NCBI GenBank assembly: GCA_004431415.1
Contig: QPMI01000323.1
Coordinates: 1 to 49,648 of the forward strand
DNA: 49,648 nt
From: Cyanophora paradoxa
Taxonomy: Eukaryota; Glaucocystophyceae; Cyanophorales; Cyanophoraceae
Direction of reading: 5' to 3'
Made by a program: the position numbers and the translations under genes. Positions within the stretch are counted from its first letter, which is position 1, and each line of letters opens with the position of its first letter. Positions 1 through 11,900 of this stretch are shown here, piece after piece. The notes beneath the pieces are model-generated. The model was not told the origin of the DNA. It ran no database searches and was given only the letters and a program-made list of their open reading frames with translations.

Positions 1-1563
1 AGAAGAACTGGAGCCTCTGCGCCGCCCGCTCCTGCTCCTCCTGGCTCGCCCCGACCCCCTCCCTCGCGCCGGGCGGCCGGGGCTCGCCGGCTGCGGCTCG
101 GGCCTCGCCGGCGCGGCGGAGGCGGTAGCGCTTCTGGAGGAGGGTCGCGGCGCGCTGCAGGCGCCCCATGCGCCGCATGCGCTCCTCCGCCTGCCGCAGG
201 ATCTCCTGCGCCACCAGCACCGCCTGCGCCCGGCCCGCATCAGCCCGCTTGCCGTCCGCAAGGAGGGCGCGGGGATGCGCACGCGGCAGACGCGGCGCCA
301 GCGGCGGCGCCGGCGGTAGCGGCGGAAGGCGCGCTGTATGAGCGTCGCAGCATCGCCGGGGTCGACATCCGGCCCCCTGTGCCGGCCCGCCCCGCCCCCG
401 CGTCGGCCCCCTCGCCCGCCCGACCGCACGGCTCGCGCTCGCCGCCCCTGAAGACGCTCTCGGCGAGGCGAGCGGGAAGGGGGCGGGGGCGGGGGCGGGG
501 GATGCGGGCGCACGGCTCGGGGCGGCGGCGCTGGCGGAAGCGGCGGGCGAGTCGGGCGAGGGCGGCGCGGTGGCGGTCGGAGAGGTGGCCGTGGCGGCCG
601 CCGCCCCGGGGTCTCCAGCTCGCTCTCCCGCCCCTCCCCGTCCGAGCCCTCCGACTGGGGCCCAGAGGCGCACCCCACCGGCCCCCGCAGCCCCGGCCCC
701 GGCCCCGGCGACGGCGGCGTGCACGAGCGCTGGCTCCCGCCGGTCCGCAGCAGCGGCGTGCGGCCGCCGAGCGACCCCCGCCCGCTGCTGATCCCCGTGG
801 CCGGCGCCATGGCCGGCGCGGCGGCGGCGGCTGGCGCCTCGTGCGAAGAGAAGTCGCTTGCCAGCGCCACCGTGAGCTCCTGCCGCGCGCGACCGGCGTC
901 TCAGAGGAGAAGAGCGGCGGCGGAGTGAGGCGCCGCGCATGCGCACCATGCGGAGCTGCTCGATCTCAGCCTCCACTTTCGCCAGCGATGCTCGGCGCGC
1001 CTCGCGCCTTTCTCCTGCCCGCCACCCTCTCTCGTCGTTGACTTCGCGCTCCTGCTTCTCCCTGTGTCGTCTGGGCACCGCGTGAGCGCACGTATGCAAG
1101 CGCACGTGTGCGCACTGCTGCAGAGGCTGTACCTGAACAGCCTCTGGATTGCGACCGCTGCGCGGTGTGGCCGCTGAGCAGAATCATCTTCACGAGCCTC
1201 GTACGCGCCCCGCCGCTCCCGCTCGCGGCGCTTTAAGGACCGAAGGTACGCAGCCTCGAGCTCCTGCACTGTGTCCTTACTGCTTTGTTCTTTGATGCGA
1301 AGCTGCTCGAGCCATTCGACGCCTTCGCGCAATTGTGTGCGAAGAGAAGCTGACCGGCGCCGCCAAGCAGCGCGGTCCAGGCTGGTGCCATCATCGATAA
1401 AAAAGGCATCTGAAGGCGCTGCTGATGCTAGCTCCCTGCGTCGCGCTATGTGCGCAACAGCAGCGGCCGCGGCAGAGGAGGAGCTGGATCCCGCACGTAG
1501 AGGTGTGCTTGTTTCAAAGTAGGCCGGCAGCGGCAGCCGCGCGCCGCTGTGGCCGGCTGCCAT
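1..1563 (-). CDS. Multi-IQ-motif coiled-coil protein, 5' part (runs off left edge)
   Basis: The ATG is at 1563. Exon 1 spans 1563 to 1143 and encodes an Ala/Ser-rich start, a charged helical stretch (VEWLEQLRIKEQ ... YLRSLKRRERERR) and an IQ-like motif AVAIQRLFR. A GTAC...CCAG intron (1142-1071) joins in frame to a highly charged coiled-coil exon (REKQEREVNDERG, KVEAEIEQLRM). A second intron, GTGCGC...GGCAG, probably follows near 930-895. Further downstream two more IQ-like motifs are visible: DAATLIQRAFRRYRRRRR (about 300-355) and AATLLQKRYRLRR (about 85-150), separated by a GTGCGC...GCGCAG intron. IQ motifs usually bind calmodulin or related EF-hand proteins. No motor or other catalytic domain is visible in this part. 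The low-complexity stretch at about 400-800 is uncertain and may contain introns. The 3' end lies outside the window, so the family (IQ scaffold, ciliary or centrosomal protein) cannot be settled. Confidence 0.6.
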
Positions 1564-1750
1564 CAAAGTGCGCCGCTAACGCTGTGGAAGTCCCCTACCC
1601 CTACACAACGAAATTTCACTACCCGGTGACCCGGTAGAGCGTGCAATGAGCGCCCGGCAGTTATGCGTTCATCAACATCTGATTTGATAGAGATTAGCTA
1701 GGCGTGCCTGGCGTGCGCGGTGGCGGCCGCGCCGCCCGCGGGTTTGGCTA
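1564..1750. promoter_or_regulatory. Short divergent intergenic region (IQ protein / channel)
   Basis: These 187 bp separate the ATG of the minus-strand IQ protein from the ATG of the plus-strand channel. They must hold both 5' UTRs and promoters. The stretch is less GC-rich than the coding sequence around it. I see no canonical TATA box. Confidence 0.4.
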
Positions 1751-4700
1751 ATGTATGCGGCAAGCGCCGGTGCCGGCCCAGGCGGGGGCGTGACCACCAG
1801 GGAGATCGACTTTGCGAAAGTAGAGAGAACTATCATCCCCGAGGAGCGCAGCTGCTACCTCTTTGAGCGGGACAACCTCCTTAGGCGGCTCAGCGTTTGG
1901 TTCTGCACCAGTCTGACATATGAAGCCTTTAATATAGCGGCAATAGTGATAATATGCTCATCCATCGCTCTGGACGGCGCCAGCAGGTGCGCTCGCCGCC
2001 GAATCATCGGAGCTCCGGGCGCGCTGGCTTAGGCAGGGCGGGCGCGCCGCGCGCAACGCGCGGGGGAGGATAGTCGTCATGCACCGAACTTTCTTCCCGC
2101 GCCGGGGCGCGCGGGGCGGCGCCGCGGTCGGAAATTTCCGCTCGGAGCGTTGGGCTGGGTCCTAGCCTGCGAGGAGCGTGTCGAGGTTGGGGCGGGGCGC
2201 GCAGGGGCGGGGTCTGGTTCGTGCTGGAGATCCTCGTGGACTGCTACTTCACGCTGGAGATGGTCGCGCAGGTCCCCGCGCGCTCCTCCGCGCGCGCCCC
2301 GCCCCGCTCCGCCCCGGCCGAGCCGCCCGCCAGGTCATCGCCCTCGGCCTCGTCATGCACCCCAACTCGTACCTCCGCAGCGGCTGGCACTGGTCAGCCG
2401 GCGCCCGGCGCGCGGGGCGCTGGCGGGGCTGAGAGGGGGCGGGTGGCGGCAGGCTGGACGTCATTGTGGTGGTCCTGGGCTGGCTCGCCCTCTCCCCGAG
2501 CGTCGGCAACTTCACCAGCATCCGCGTCCTCCGCGTTCGCCCGCCCCCTGCCGCGCCGCGCGCACGGGGGGCCGAGGCGGGGGACCCGGGGCGGGGCAGA
2601 CGCTGCGGACGATGAAGGCGATCACGGGGGTGCGCTCGGTGCGCGTCTTCGCGTACGCCATCGTCTCCTCCCTCCCGCTCCTCCTCCAGTGCCTCGTCCA
2701 GCTCGGTCCGCCCGCCCGCCCCCATCCCTCGGCGCGCCCGCTTCGACGAGCGCCCCCCCCCCCCTTCCCCGCAGCGTTCTTCTTCGTGCTCTTCGGGATC
2801 GTCGGGGTGAACGTGTTCGGGGGATCGTTCCGCTGGCGCGTCGTCGACGGCCTCACGGGGCGACCGCTCCTCGGCGACGACCCCGAGGCGCGCCCCGTGC
2901 CCCCTCCCCCCCCCCTCTCCCCCCCTCACGCTCCTCCCCTGTCCCCTGCAGATCCCGAGGTTCCTCTGCTCAAACGAGGCGGGCTCGCGGAGGCCCGACC
3001 CGGGCGCCCTCTGCGTGCCCGCCTCCAACCCCACCTGGGACTTCTCCTCGGTGCCCCGCTCCCCAGGGCGGCCCCTCCCCACCCCGCTCATCCCCCGCTT
3101 CCCTCAGCACGACGACATCCTCAAGAGCTGGCTTATTCTGTGGCAGTGCATCACGCAGTCATCCTGGGTCCGCACTCCCGTCTTTCTTCTCGTCCGCCCC
3201 TGTGCCCCTCTTTCCACCCTGACGCCCCCCCAGGAGCTGTTCATGTTGTGCGTCGGAGGTGTCGCCCGTTCCCCAATCCTCTGGGGTCTGACGCCGTACC
3301 CCCCACCTGCAGCTGGACGTGGGACGCGCAGGGGGCCGGCTCGATCCTGTACTACTGGCTCGTCATCCTTCTGGGAGCCTTCCTCGTCATCAACCTCATG
3401 CTTCTCGTCGTGCACGGTGCCCCTCGCCACATCCCTGCCTGCCCTTTCCACCCCTGATCCCCTCCCTCGAACAGACACGTACATCGACGTGGCGCGTGCG
3501 GAAAAGCGGCGACGGGTACAGCTCCTCCAGGCGCATCGCGCCCGCGTCGAGGAGAGCTTCCAATGTGCGCACCCCTCCCCTCCCCCTCCCGTCCCGACCC
3601 GACCCCCTCGCAGCCGGCGGCTCCCTGCGCGCCCTCCGGCGGTACCTCTCGTGGTCGCACTGGCGCGGCCTCTGGGTCCGCAGGGGTACGCGCCGCTCTC
3701 TCCCAATCCCCTCCCCCCCCCTCACCCGCCGGGCAGGGGGCGACGCGAGCATGGACGAGCCGGAGGGGCTGGCGTGGGCGCGCTGGCTCTACTCCCGCCC
3801 CGCCTACGCCCTCGCGAGGGACTGCGCCACCTGGTGCGCCCCCCGCCCCCCGCGCCTTCCGCGCCGCCTCCTCCGCCCCGACGCCCGCGCGCGCGCAGGC
3901 TCGGCGTCGCGGTGCTCGTGTCGCACTCGGCCGAGTCGAGCGATTCCGCCTCCCGCTTCTTCGGTGCCCCGCCCCCTCTCCTTCTTCCTTTGCTCCCTCC
4001 TCGCCCGCCCATCGCCCCGCCCCGCCGCAGAGGCCGGCAACTACATCGCCGTGGTCTCCTACGCGCTGGACTCGCTCGTCTGCCTCGCCGCCCTGGGCCC
4101 CCGCCCCTTCGTCCGCGTGCGCCCCCGCCCCCGCCTCGCTCGCCCCCCTGCCGCCTTCTCCCCGGAGCCTCCTCACGGGCGCGGGCCCCCGCAGGACCTC
4201 TACAACCTGTCCGACGCCGCCGTCGCCATGCTGGGGATCGCCCAGGTGCCCTCGCCTGCGGCGCCACGCCGCAAGGGCTCGCCCGAGCGGCCCCCGCAGG
4301 CGTGCATCCCCAACGAGCCGCGGAAGTACCTGTACCCCTTCCGCCTGCTCCGCGTCGTCCGCCTGGCCCGCCGCTGCCGCTTCCAGGTGCCCCGGCACCC
4401 GCGCCCCGCCCGACTCGGGGCTCGAGCCCGAGCGGTGCCGGCAGCGCGTGCGCGAGGCGGTCGTCGACACGACGCGCTCCATGCGCGCCGTGGTGCCCTT
4501 CTTTCCTCTTCTCCCGCGCCCCCCCCCCCCCCGCCCCCCCCCCCCCCCCTCCCCCCAACCGCCCTCGGCCAGGCGGGGTTCATCCCGACGCTGCTCGTGT
4601 ACGTGCTGGTGGCCGCCCTCTTCGGCATGCAGCTGGTACACCCCCCCCCCCCCCCCCTCCGCCCATTCCGCACCCCCCTTCCCGCCCCGACCGGCCCGCC

Positions 4701-5905
4701 CAGTTCCGCGGGACTTTTCCCGAGGCGGCGCTGGCGAACTACGACTCCTTCTTCAGCGGCGCCGTCCTCACCACCTTCCAGGCCCGCCCGCCCCGCCCCG
4801 CCCCGTCTTGCCCTGCCCTCTCATCGCGGGGGGGACCCCTCTCGCACGGCAGGTCCTCACCATGGACGACTGGAACACGGGTGGGCCCTCCTCCCTCCCG
4901 CCACCGCCCTCCCGCCCGGCGACACCTGACGCGCCTCCCCCGCCCCGTCGCAGTGATGTGGAGCGCGATGCGGGGCGCCGGCGGGTGGGCCCCCGTCTAC
5001 TTCATCCTCGTCATCGCCGTCGGCAACTGTGCGCCGTCTGCTGAATGCTGGAGCCGCCGCCTGGCTCGGCGTGCAGCGCGGCTGCGGGCCGCGCGCTGAC
5101 CCGGCGGGGGGCAGACATCGTGCTGAACGGGCTCGTCGCGATCCTCATCGACTCCCTCTTCTCCGGCTTCGGGCGCCACCAGACCGAGTTCGAGGTGCGC
5201 GCGGCCGCCCCTTCCCCTCCCCGCCCCGCCCCTCTCCGAAGCGGGGGCGGCGCGCAGCCGCACGATGCTCGGGCGGACCCCCTCGTCAAGGCGACGCGGG
5301 GCGCCTGGCGGGCCAGCCACGTGCGCACCCCCCTGCAGCTCCCTTCACTCGCCCGACTCGGCGCGCGTCAGACCTCGATGGTCGGGCTCGCCTCCTCGCG
5401 CTCCTTCGCCGACTGGGCCCTCCGCGAGGAGCGCCGCCGCAAGGCGCGCCTCCCGCTCAAAAGGACGGCATCACTCCTCGGCTCGAAGCTGAGTCGTTCG
5501 GGCTCGCGCAGTGGGAGAGCCGCGGGGCGCGGGCGGCGGCGATGGCGGTGGACGAGCGCGACCGGACGCTCCGGAGGGACGCCCTCCGCGCCGCCGTCCT
5601 CGAGGTCCCGCCTCCAGCGCGCTCCCGCGCCCCCTCGCCCATCACTGACCTCGCCTTCGCTGGCGCAGAACGCGCGGCGGGTGGCCCACGCCTCGTTCCC
5701 CCACCCCTGCTGCGTCTTCGCCTTCGGCCCCGAGGCGGAGCGGCTGCGCTCCGGCTGGCTCCGCCGCGCCTCCCTCGCCGGCGGCTCCTCGGGGCCGCAC
5801 CTCTCCCTCCCCGCCCTCGCCATGATGGCCCCGCGCCTGCGCTCCTGGGCCGCCCGCGCCCGCCAGCGCGTCCGCCAGCGCGGCGGCCTCCCGCCCTCCG
5901 CAACC

Positions 5906-5948
<43 letters not shown>

Positions 5949-8900
5949 GCGGGCCTTTCCGAAGCCCCTTTACGGCGAGGTCGCCCTGGGGGAGGTCCGG
6001 GTGACGGTGACGCAGCCGCTGGGGGCGCTGCGGCCGGCGCTGGCGCGGCCGGGCTCGGGCTCGGGGGCACCTCCCCCAGCGACGACTCGGACTGCGACTC
6101 CGGCCGCCCCGTGCCCCCCGCCGAGCTCCGCCACCCGTCGCCCCCCAGCGCCCTCAAGATCCTCCGGTGCCCGCCCCGCCCCCTCGCCCTCGTCCCGCCC
6201 CTCTGATCGGGGCGCGCCGGCAGGCCCGAGCCGACGCCGCGGGGCCCGGGGAGCCCCGTGCCGCACATCACCCGCTTCCCCGACTTCGCCGCCTCCGAGC
6301 CGATCCGGCCCGAGCCCGTGCGGCCCTTCCGCAGCGCCTCCTACCCCGCCACGCCCAGCGGCGCGGCCTCCCCCGCCGGCACCCCGCGCGGCCAGGGCGC
6401 GCCGGCCCCGTGGGACGAGCTGAGCGACGGCGGCGACGACTCGCCCCGGCGGCCGGCCCGTCCTACATGCCCCGCGGCGCGCCCTCGCCGGCGACGCGCG
6501 CTCCCTCGCCGCGACGCCCCACCGCCGGGCCTCCACCCCCCACCCGGCCAGGGCCCCGCCCCGTCGCCCTCGGGGCCCCCCTCTCGGGGGCGCTCCCCGG
6601 GCCTCCGCCTCCCCCTCTCCCCCATCCTCCTGGCCGGGCCCTCGCCCGATCTCGGGCCCGAGCGCGAGGCGGCGCCGGCGCCGCGGCGCTCCCTCTCCGT
6701 CCCTGCACGGCCCGTGCGGCCGGGCGACTGGGAGGCCCCCCCCGTCCTCATGGACCTCCGCGTGCACCACTTCCGCGCCGCCTTTGACCGCGACGACGCC
6801 TTCCGCGGGCCCCCGCCCCAGCGCCGCTCCTTCCCCGCCCCCGCCCGCCGCTCCCCGAGCGGCTACGAGTCGGAGGGCCCCGCATACGCGCAGGCCTCCT
6901 TCCCGTCGCCCCGGCCCCGGGCCGCAGCCTCCCCCTGGGGCCCCGGCCTCGGCGCGGCCGGCATCCGCGGCCCTTGGCCCGAGCGTCCCGCCGCACGCCA
7001 GCGCCTCGCCCCCGCAGCCCCCGCCGCGTACGCACCGCACGCCTCCGCGGGCGGGCGGGGGCCGCCGCCGGCCCCGGCGGGCTCGTACGGGGCGCCCCTG
7101 CAGCCGGCGTCGCTCCGCTGGGACCCGTCTCCCCGCCCCGAGCCGCCGGCCCCGCCGACCCCCGAGCGGCCTGCCGAGCGGGCGGCAAAGCCAGAGCCGC
7201 CACAGGCGAAGCCGCGGCGGGCGGCGGCGGAGGCGGGGACGGGCCTGCGGGCGCTGCTGGCGCGGCGGGCGGAGCGGCGGGCGGGCGGCGGGGGTCGGCG
7301 GGGGCGGTCGGGGGGGACCTGAGCAGCGGCTCGACGAGCAGCGGGAGCGGGGGCGGGAGCGGCGGGGCGCCACCCTCTCGACCTCGAGCAGCTCGGCCGT
7401 CCTCCTGGGCCCCCCGCCCCGCCCCCGGGCCGCCGCACCTCCGTGGCGGTCCTTGCGGCCGCCCTCGCGCCCCGCCCCCCGAGAAGCCAAAGCAGCAGCT
7501 CGCCCCGCCGGCGGCGCGGCGCGCGCACCTGGGGAGCACGCGCTCGAGCGTGGAGGACCGGCGCGGGGCCGTCTCGGGGCCCGGCGGGGGCGCCCCCGGC
7601 GGCGCCGGCTCCCACCGCGGCTCCATCCTCGACAGCGTGCGCCCCCCTCGCCTGCTTTCTTCCCCGCTGCCCTCTCTCCTCAGCTTCGGGGCGCAGGCGC
7701 TCCAGGTGGGGAAGAACGTGAAGGCGCAGGCCCTGCGCTGGACGGACCCGACGGCCCTCTTCGGGGCCAGCGCGGCGGCGAGCTCGCCCGCCAGGTCCCC
7801 CCCCGCCCCGCCCGGGCGCCCGGCCTGAGGCGTGCGGCGCAGGCGGCGGCGCGGGTGTGGATCACGGCGGGGTGGGAGGAGGAGGGCCCGGCGGGGGGCC
7901 CGAAGGTGGCGGCGGCGGGGGCGCGGCGGGAGGACGGGGACTGGCCCTACGACGCCTTCGAGCCGGCCTCCCTCGTCGAGTCCGCCGGCCCCGCCCCGCC
8001 CCCGCACACCCCCGCTCCGCCGATGCGACGCCGGCGCAGGTGGCGCGCCGGCTGGTCTCTCTTCCTCCTGCCCCCCGAGAGCCCCCTCCGGGCCCGCCTC
8101 GGGCGCCTCCTCGCCAGCCCCTGGACCGAGCGCCTCGTCCTCCTCCTCGTCGCCCTCAGGCACGCGCACGCACCTTGCTCGGCGGCCCCGCCCCGTGCGA
8201 CGCCCCGCCCCGCAGCACGCTCTGCCTCGCGGTGGACAACCCCTCGCTCGACGCCAACCCCGCCGCTCGCGAGGCCGGCCCCGCCCCGCGCCGCGCCGCG
8301 CCGGCCTCGGGGAGGGCGCTGCGCTCAGGCGGCGTGGCGCAGGCGCTGCACGTGGCGGACATCGTCTTCGCGGCGGCCTTCGCCCTCGAGGCCGCCCTCC
8401 GCATCCTCGTGCCCCCGCCCCGCCCCCCCAGCCCGAGGCCTCCTCCCGCCCGACGCCCCGGCGCCCCGCAGCACAAGGGCATGTTCCTCGACCGCGGCTC
8501 CTTCCTGAGGAGCGGCTGGAACGCCCTCGACTTCGTCGGTGCGCCCGCCCTTCCCTCCGCCCCCCGAGACCCCGCCCCGCACCCCCCCTGATCGAAACTG
8601 CACTCCGACGCCTCTGCGCGGGCAGTGTCGGGGACGCTGATCGCGTCGCTGGTGGGGGAGGCGGCGGGGGCGAGCCGCTCGACCGTGCAGACGCTGCGCG
8701 CCCTCCGCGCCCTCCGGCCCCTCCGCCTCCTCCCCCGCGTCAACGGCATGCGGGTCCGCCCCGCACCCCCCTCCCGCCCCATCCCGCCCCAGCCCGCCCC
8801 CCTCACGATCGTTTTTCTCCCCTAGATCGTCGTGGCGAGCCTCGTCCGGTCGGCGCCCGACGTCTTGCGGGTGTCCATGTGCGTCCCTGTACCCCCTCCC

Positions 8901-11900
8901 GCTCTTTCCCCCTCACTTTCTCCGCAGGATGACCGCTGTAGTATGGACGTTTTTCGCTACCCTGGGGCAGCAGGTGACCCGTACCCCTCCTGCGTCTTCT
9001 ACCCCCCAAAATCGCCAACCTTCTACCCCACTCCCCCCCCCCCCTCTACCCAGCTTTTTGCCGGGCGTTTCAAATATTGCAACGACACCACTGTACTCCT
9101 CCAGGTGCGCGGCGGTACCCGCGGCGCCCTCGCACCCCCATCTCTCTTCCACTGAACTCTCTTCCTCGCGAATCGCCAGTCGGAGTGCGTGGGGACGTAC
9201 CTGGACGCGGTGACGCGGTCGGAGCGGCCGCGCGAGTGGCTCTCCTTCCGCGACAACTTCGACTCATTCCCCGCCGCCGTCCGCCCCGCCCCCGTCCCCG
9301 CCCCCGCCGGGGCGCACCGGGGCCCGAGGGCGGGGTGGCGGCGGGGCGGCAGGTGCTGACGCTCTTCGAGCTGGCGATGCTGGAGGGGTGGACGGAGATC
9401 ATGCGCCGCGCCGCCGACAACGCGGGGGTGCGTGCCCCCCAGAGCCAGGCCACGAGAGAGCTCGCACGCTCCCACGGGAAGACTTCCTGGCCCAGATCGC
9501 CGGCCCCTAGCGCCCTCTTCTAGACGCGTGCCGCCGGGAGGGGCCCTCACGAGGGGGGCCGGGGCGCGGGGCAGGTGGAGAGCGCGCCCGTGAAGGAGGC
9601 GGACCGGGGGGCGTACGCCTTCTTCATCGCCTTCCTCATCGTCGGCGTGTACGGTGCGCGCGTCTCGGCCCGCGGCCCCCGCGCGGGCACGTGCGCACGC
9701 ACTCGCTGCCAGTCAACGCGTCCACTTCTCTTGACTATGGTCAAGCCGTTCAATTCTCTTAGAAGGAGGTTTCAGTGGCAGGAGTGTTGCGCGTGCCGTG
9801 GCCCTGCGCACCTGTCCGTCGGGTCTGAGCGGGGCCGGCGCAGTGGCGCTGAACTGGTACGTCTCGGCGACGGTGAACGCCATCGGGCGGGCGCAGGTGC
9901 GGGCGGCCCTCGCGGGGGGCGTGCTGGCGGGGGCGGGGGCGTGAGGGGCGGGGGCGGGCAGGCGACGCTGGAGGACAAGGGCCACCACCTCGCCCTCAAC
10001 TACGACCAGCGCTCCTGGAAGCAGGCCCGCCCCGCCCCGCCCCGCCCCGCCCCGCGCCCCTCTCGAGCGGGCGGGGGCGGGCGCTGACGGGGGCGGCGCG
10101 GGGGCAGATCCTGGCGCACGCGACCTCGATGGAGCTGCCGCGCCCGCGCCGGCGGGGGCGCCGCCGGGGGGCCCTCGTCCGCCTCGTCGAGCACCGCTGG
10201 CCCGCCCCGCCCCGCCCTGCGCCCCCTCGCCTCCCTCTGCCCCCGGCGAACCCCCTTGGCCTGCCGCGCAGGGTGGAGCCCGTCGTGGTCGCCCTCATCC
10301 TCGCCAACACCCTCGTCATGATGCTCCAGGCCCGCCCCCCCGCCCCAGCGGCGCGCCCCTTGGCGCCCGCTGAGGGGCTCTGGTGGGGGCGCAGCACGCG
10401 GACCAGGGGGCGACGTGGGACGCCGCCCTCCTCTGGGCCAACGCCGCCTTCGCCGCCCGTGCGGCCCCGGCCCCGACCCCCCCCCCCCCCCCCCCCCCGG
10501 CCCCGCCTCCTCACCGCCCCCGCAGTCTTCGTCGTCGAGTGCAGCCTGCGCCTCCTCGCCCACGGCCGGGTGCGCCGACCCCGCCGGCCCCGCGTTGGGA
10601 GGCGGGGGCGGGGGCGAGCGAGGGCGGGGGCAGGAGTACTTCGAGGACCCGTGGCGGGCGCTGGACTTCGCCGTCGTCCTCCTCTCCGCCCTCGGCCTGC
10701 CCCGCCGCCCCTCGAGCGCCCCCGACGCCGCCCCCTGACGCGGCCGCGCAGGCGTCGTGCTGGAGGCGGCCCTCACGCGCACCGCCGGCGCCCGCGTCGG
10801 CGCCGTGCGCCCCGCCCCCCGCCTCTCGCACCCGCGGGAGGGCCCAGCCGTGCTCACCCTCCCTCCCGGGCGCTGTCGGCCGCGGCAGGTGCGGGCCCTG
10901 CGGGTGCTGCGCCTCGCGAGGACCTTCCGCCTCTTCCGCCGCACCGCCGGCCTCATGACCCTCTTCCGCACCCTCGTGTCCGCCCCGCCCCGCCGCGCCG
11001 CGCCCCGCCGCGCCCTCCCCCGCGGGCCTCTGAGGGGCGGGGGCAGGATGTCGCTGCGGGCGCTGGCGAACGTCGGCTCCCTCCTCGCCCTCCTCTTCTT
11101 CGTCTACGGTGCCCACGCCGGGGCGCCCCGCCCCGCCGCCCCAGCGGGCCGAGCCGGGCGGCGCCGGCGCAGCGTGCTTCGGGGTGTCCCTCTTCGGGAC
11201 GATCCACAAGTCGGGCCGCCTCGACTACCACACCAACTTCGACAACGTCGGGTGCGCCCCGCCCCGGCCCCCTCTCCACGCCAGGCACGCGAGAAGACAG
11301 CGTCTGAGCGATACGAGAACGCCCCCCGCCCGCCTCCCGCCCCTGTCTGCGCTGCATTGCCTGAGGGCCCGCCCGCTGCGGCCCGCAGCTACGCCCTGCT
11401 GACCCTCTTCCGAATGGTGCGCCGCCCTTGCGCCCCTCCTTGCTCCCCCTCTGGGAAGGCGGGGGCCAAAGGCAGCGCCAACGCCGCCACGGCGCGCAGC
11501 TGACGACCGAGGGCTGGAACGACATCGTGCGCGGGGCCCGTCGCGCGGGGCCCCTCCGCGTGGCGGCCTCACCTCGGGGGGCAGATGTGGGACTGCACGA
11601 CGCCGCGGGAGTGCCCGAGAGACGCAGACTGCGGGCACGCGTGGGCGCCCCTCTACTTCGTCTCCTGGATGTTCCTCGCCCTCGTGCGCCCCCCCCCCCC
11701 CCCCCCCCCCCGCACCCGAAGGGGCCCGCCCCCTCTCCTCTCCCCATTCCACCTCGAGCCGCTTCAGAGGGACGCGAGCTCGCGCGAGCGTGCGAGCAGG
11801 GGGTTAGAGTGGCAGGCGGGGCGGGGTGCGCCGGGGGCCGCCCTGGGCGCTGACGCCGCCGCCCCGCCCCCGCGCAGACGCTGATGATGAACCTCTTCAT

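Noticed and set aside
2249-3091. 280-codon minus-strand open frame
   Set aside because: Antisense to channel repeat I exons that have clear transmembrane homology.
5029-8170. Separate gene in the channel II-III linker
   Set aside because: Multiple overlapping Pro/Ala/Arg frames exist, but repeats I-IV are in order with Cav spacing and no independent start or domain is seen, so it is kept as linker.
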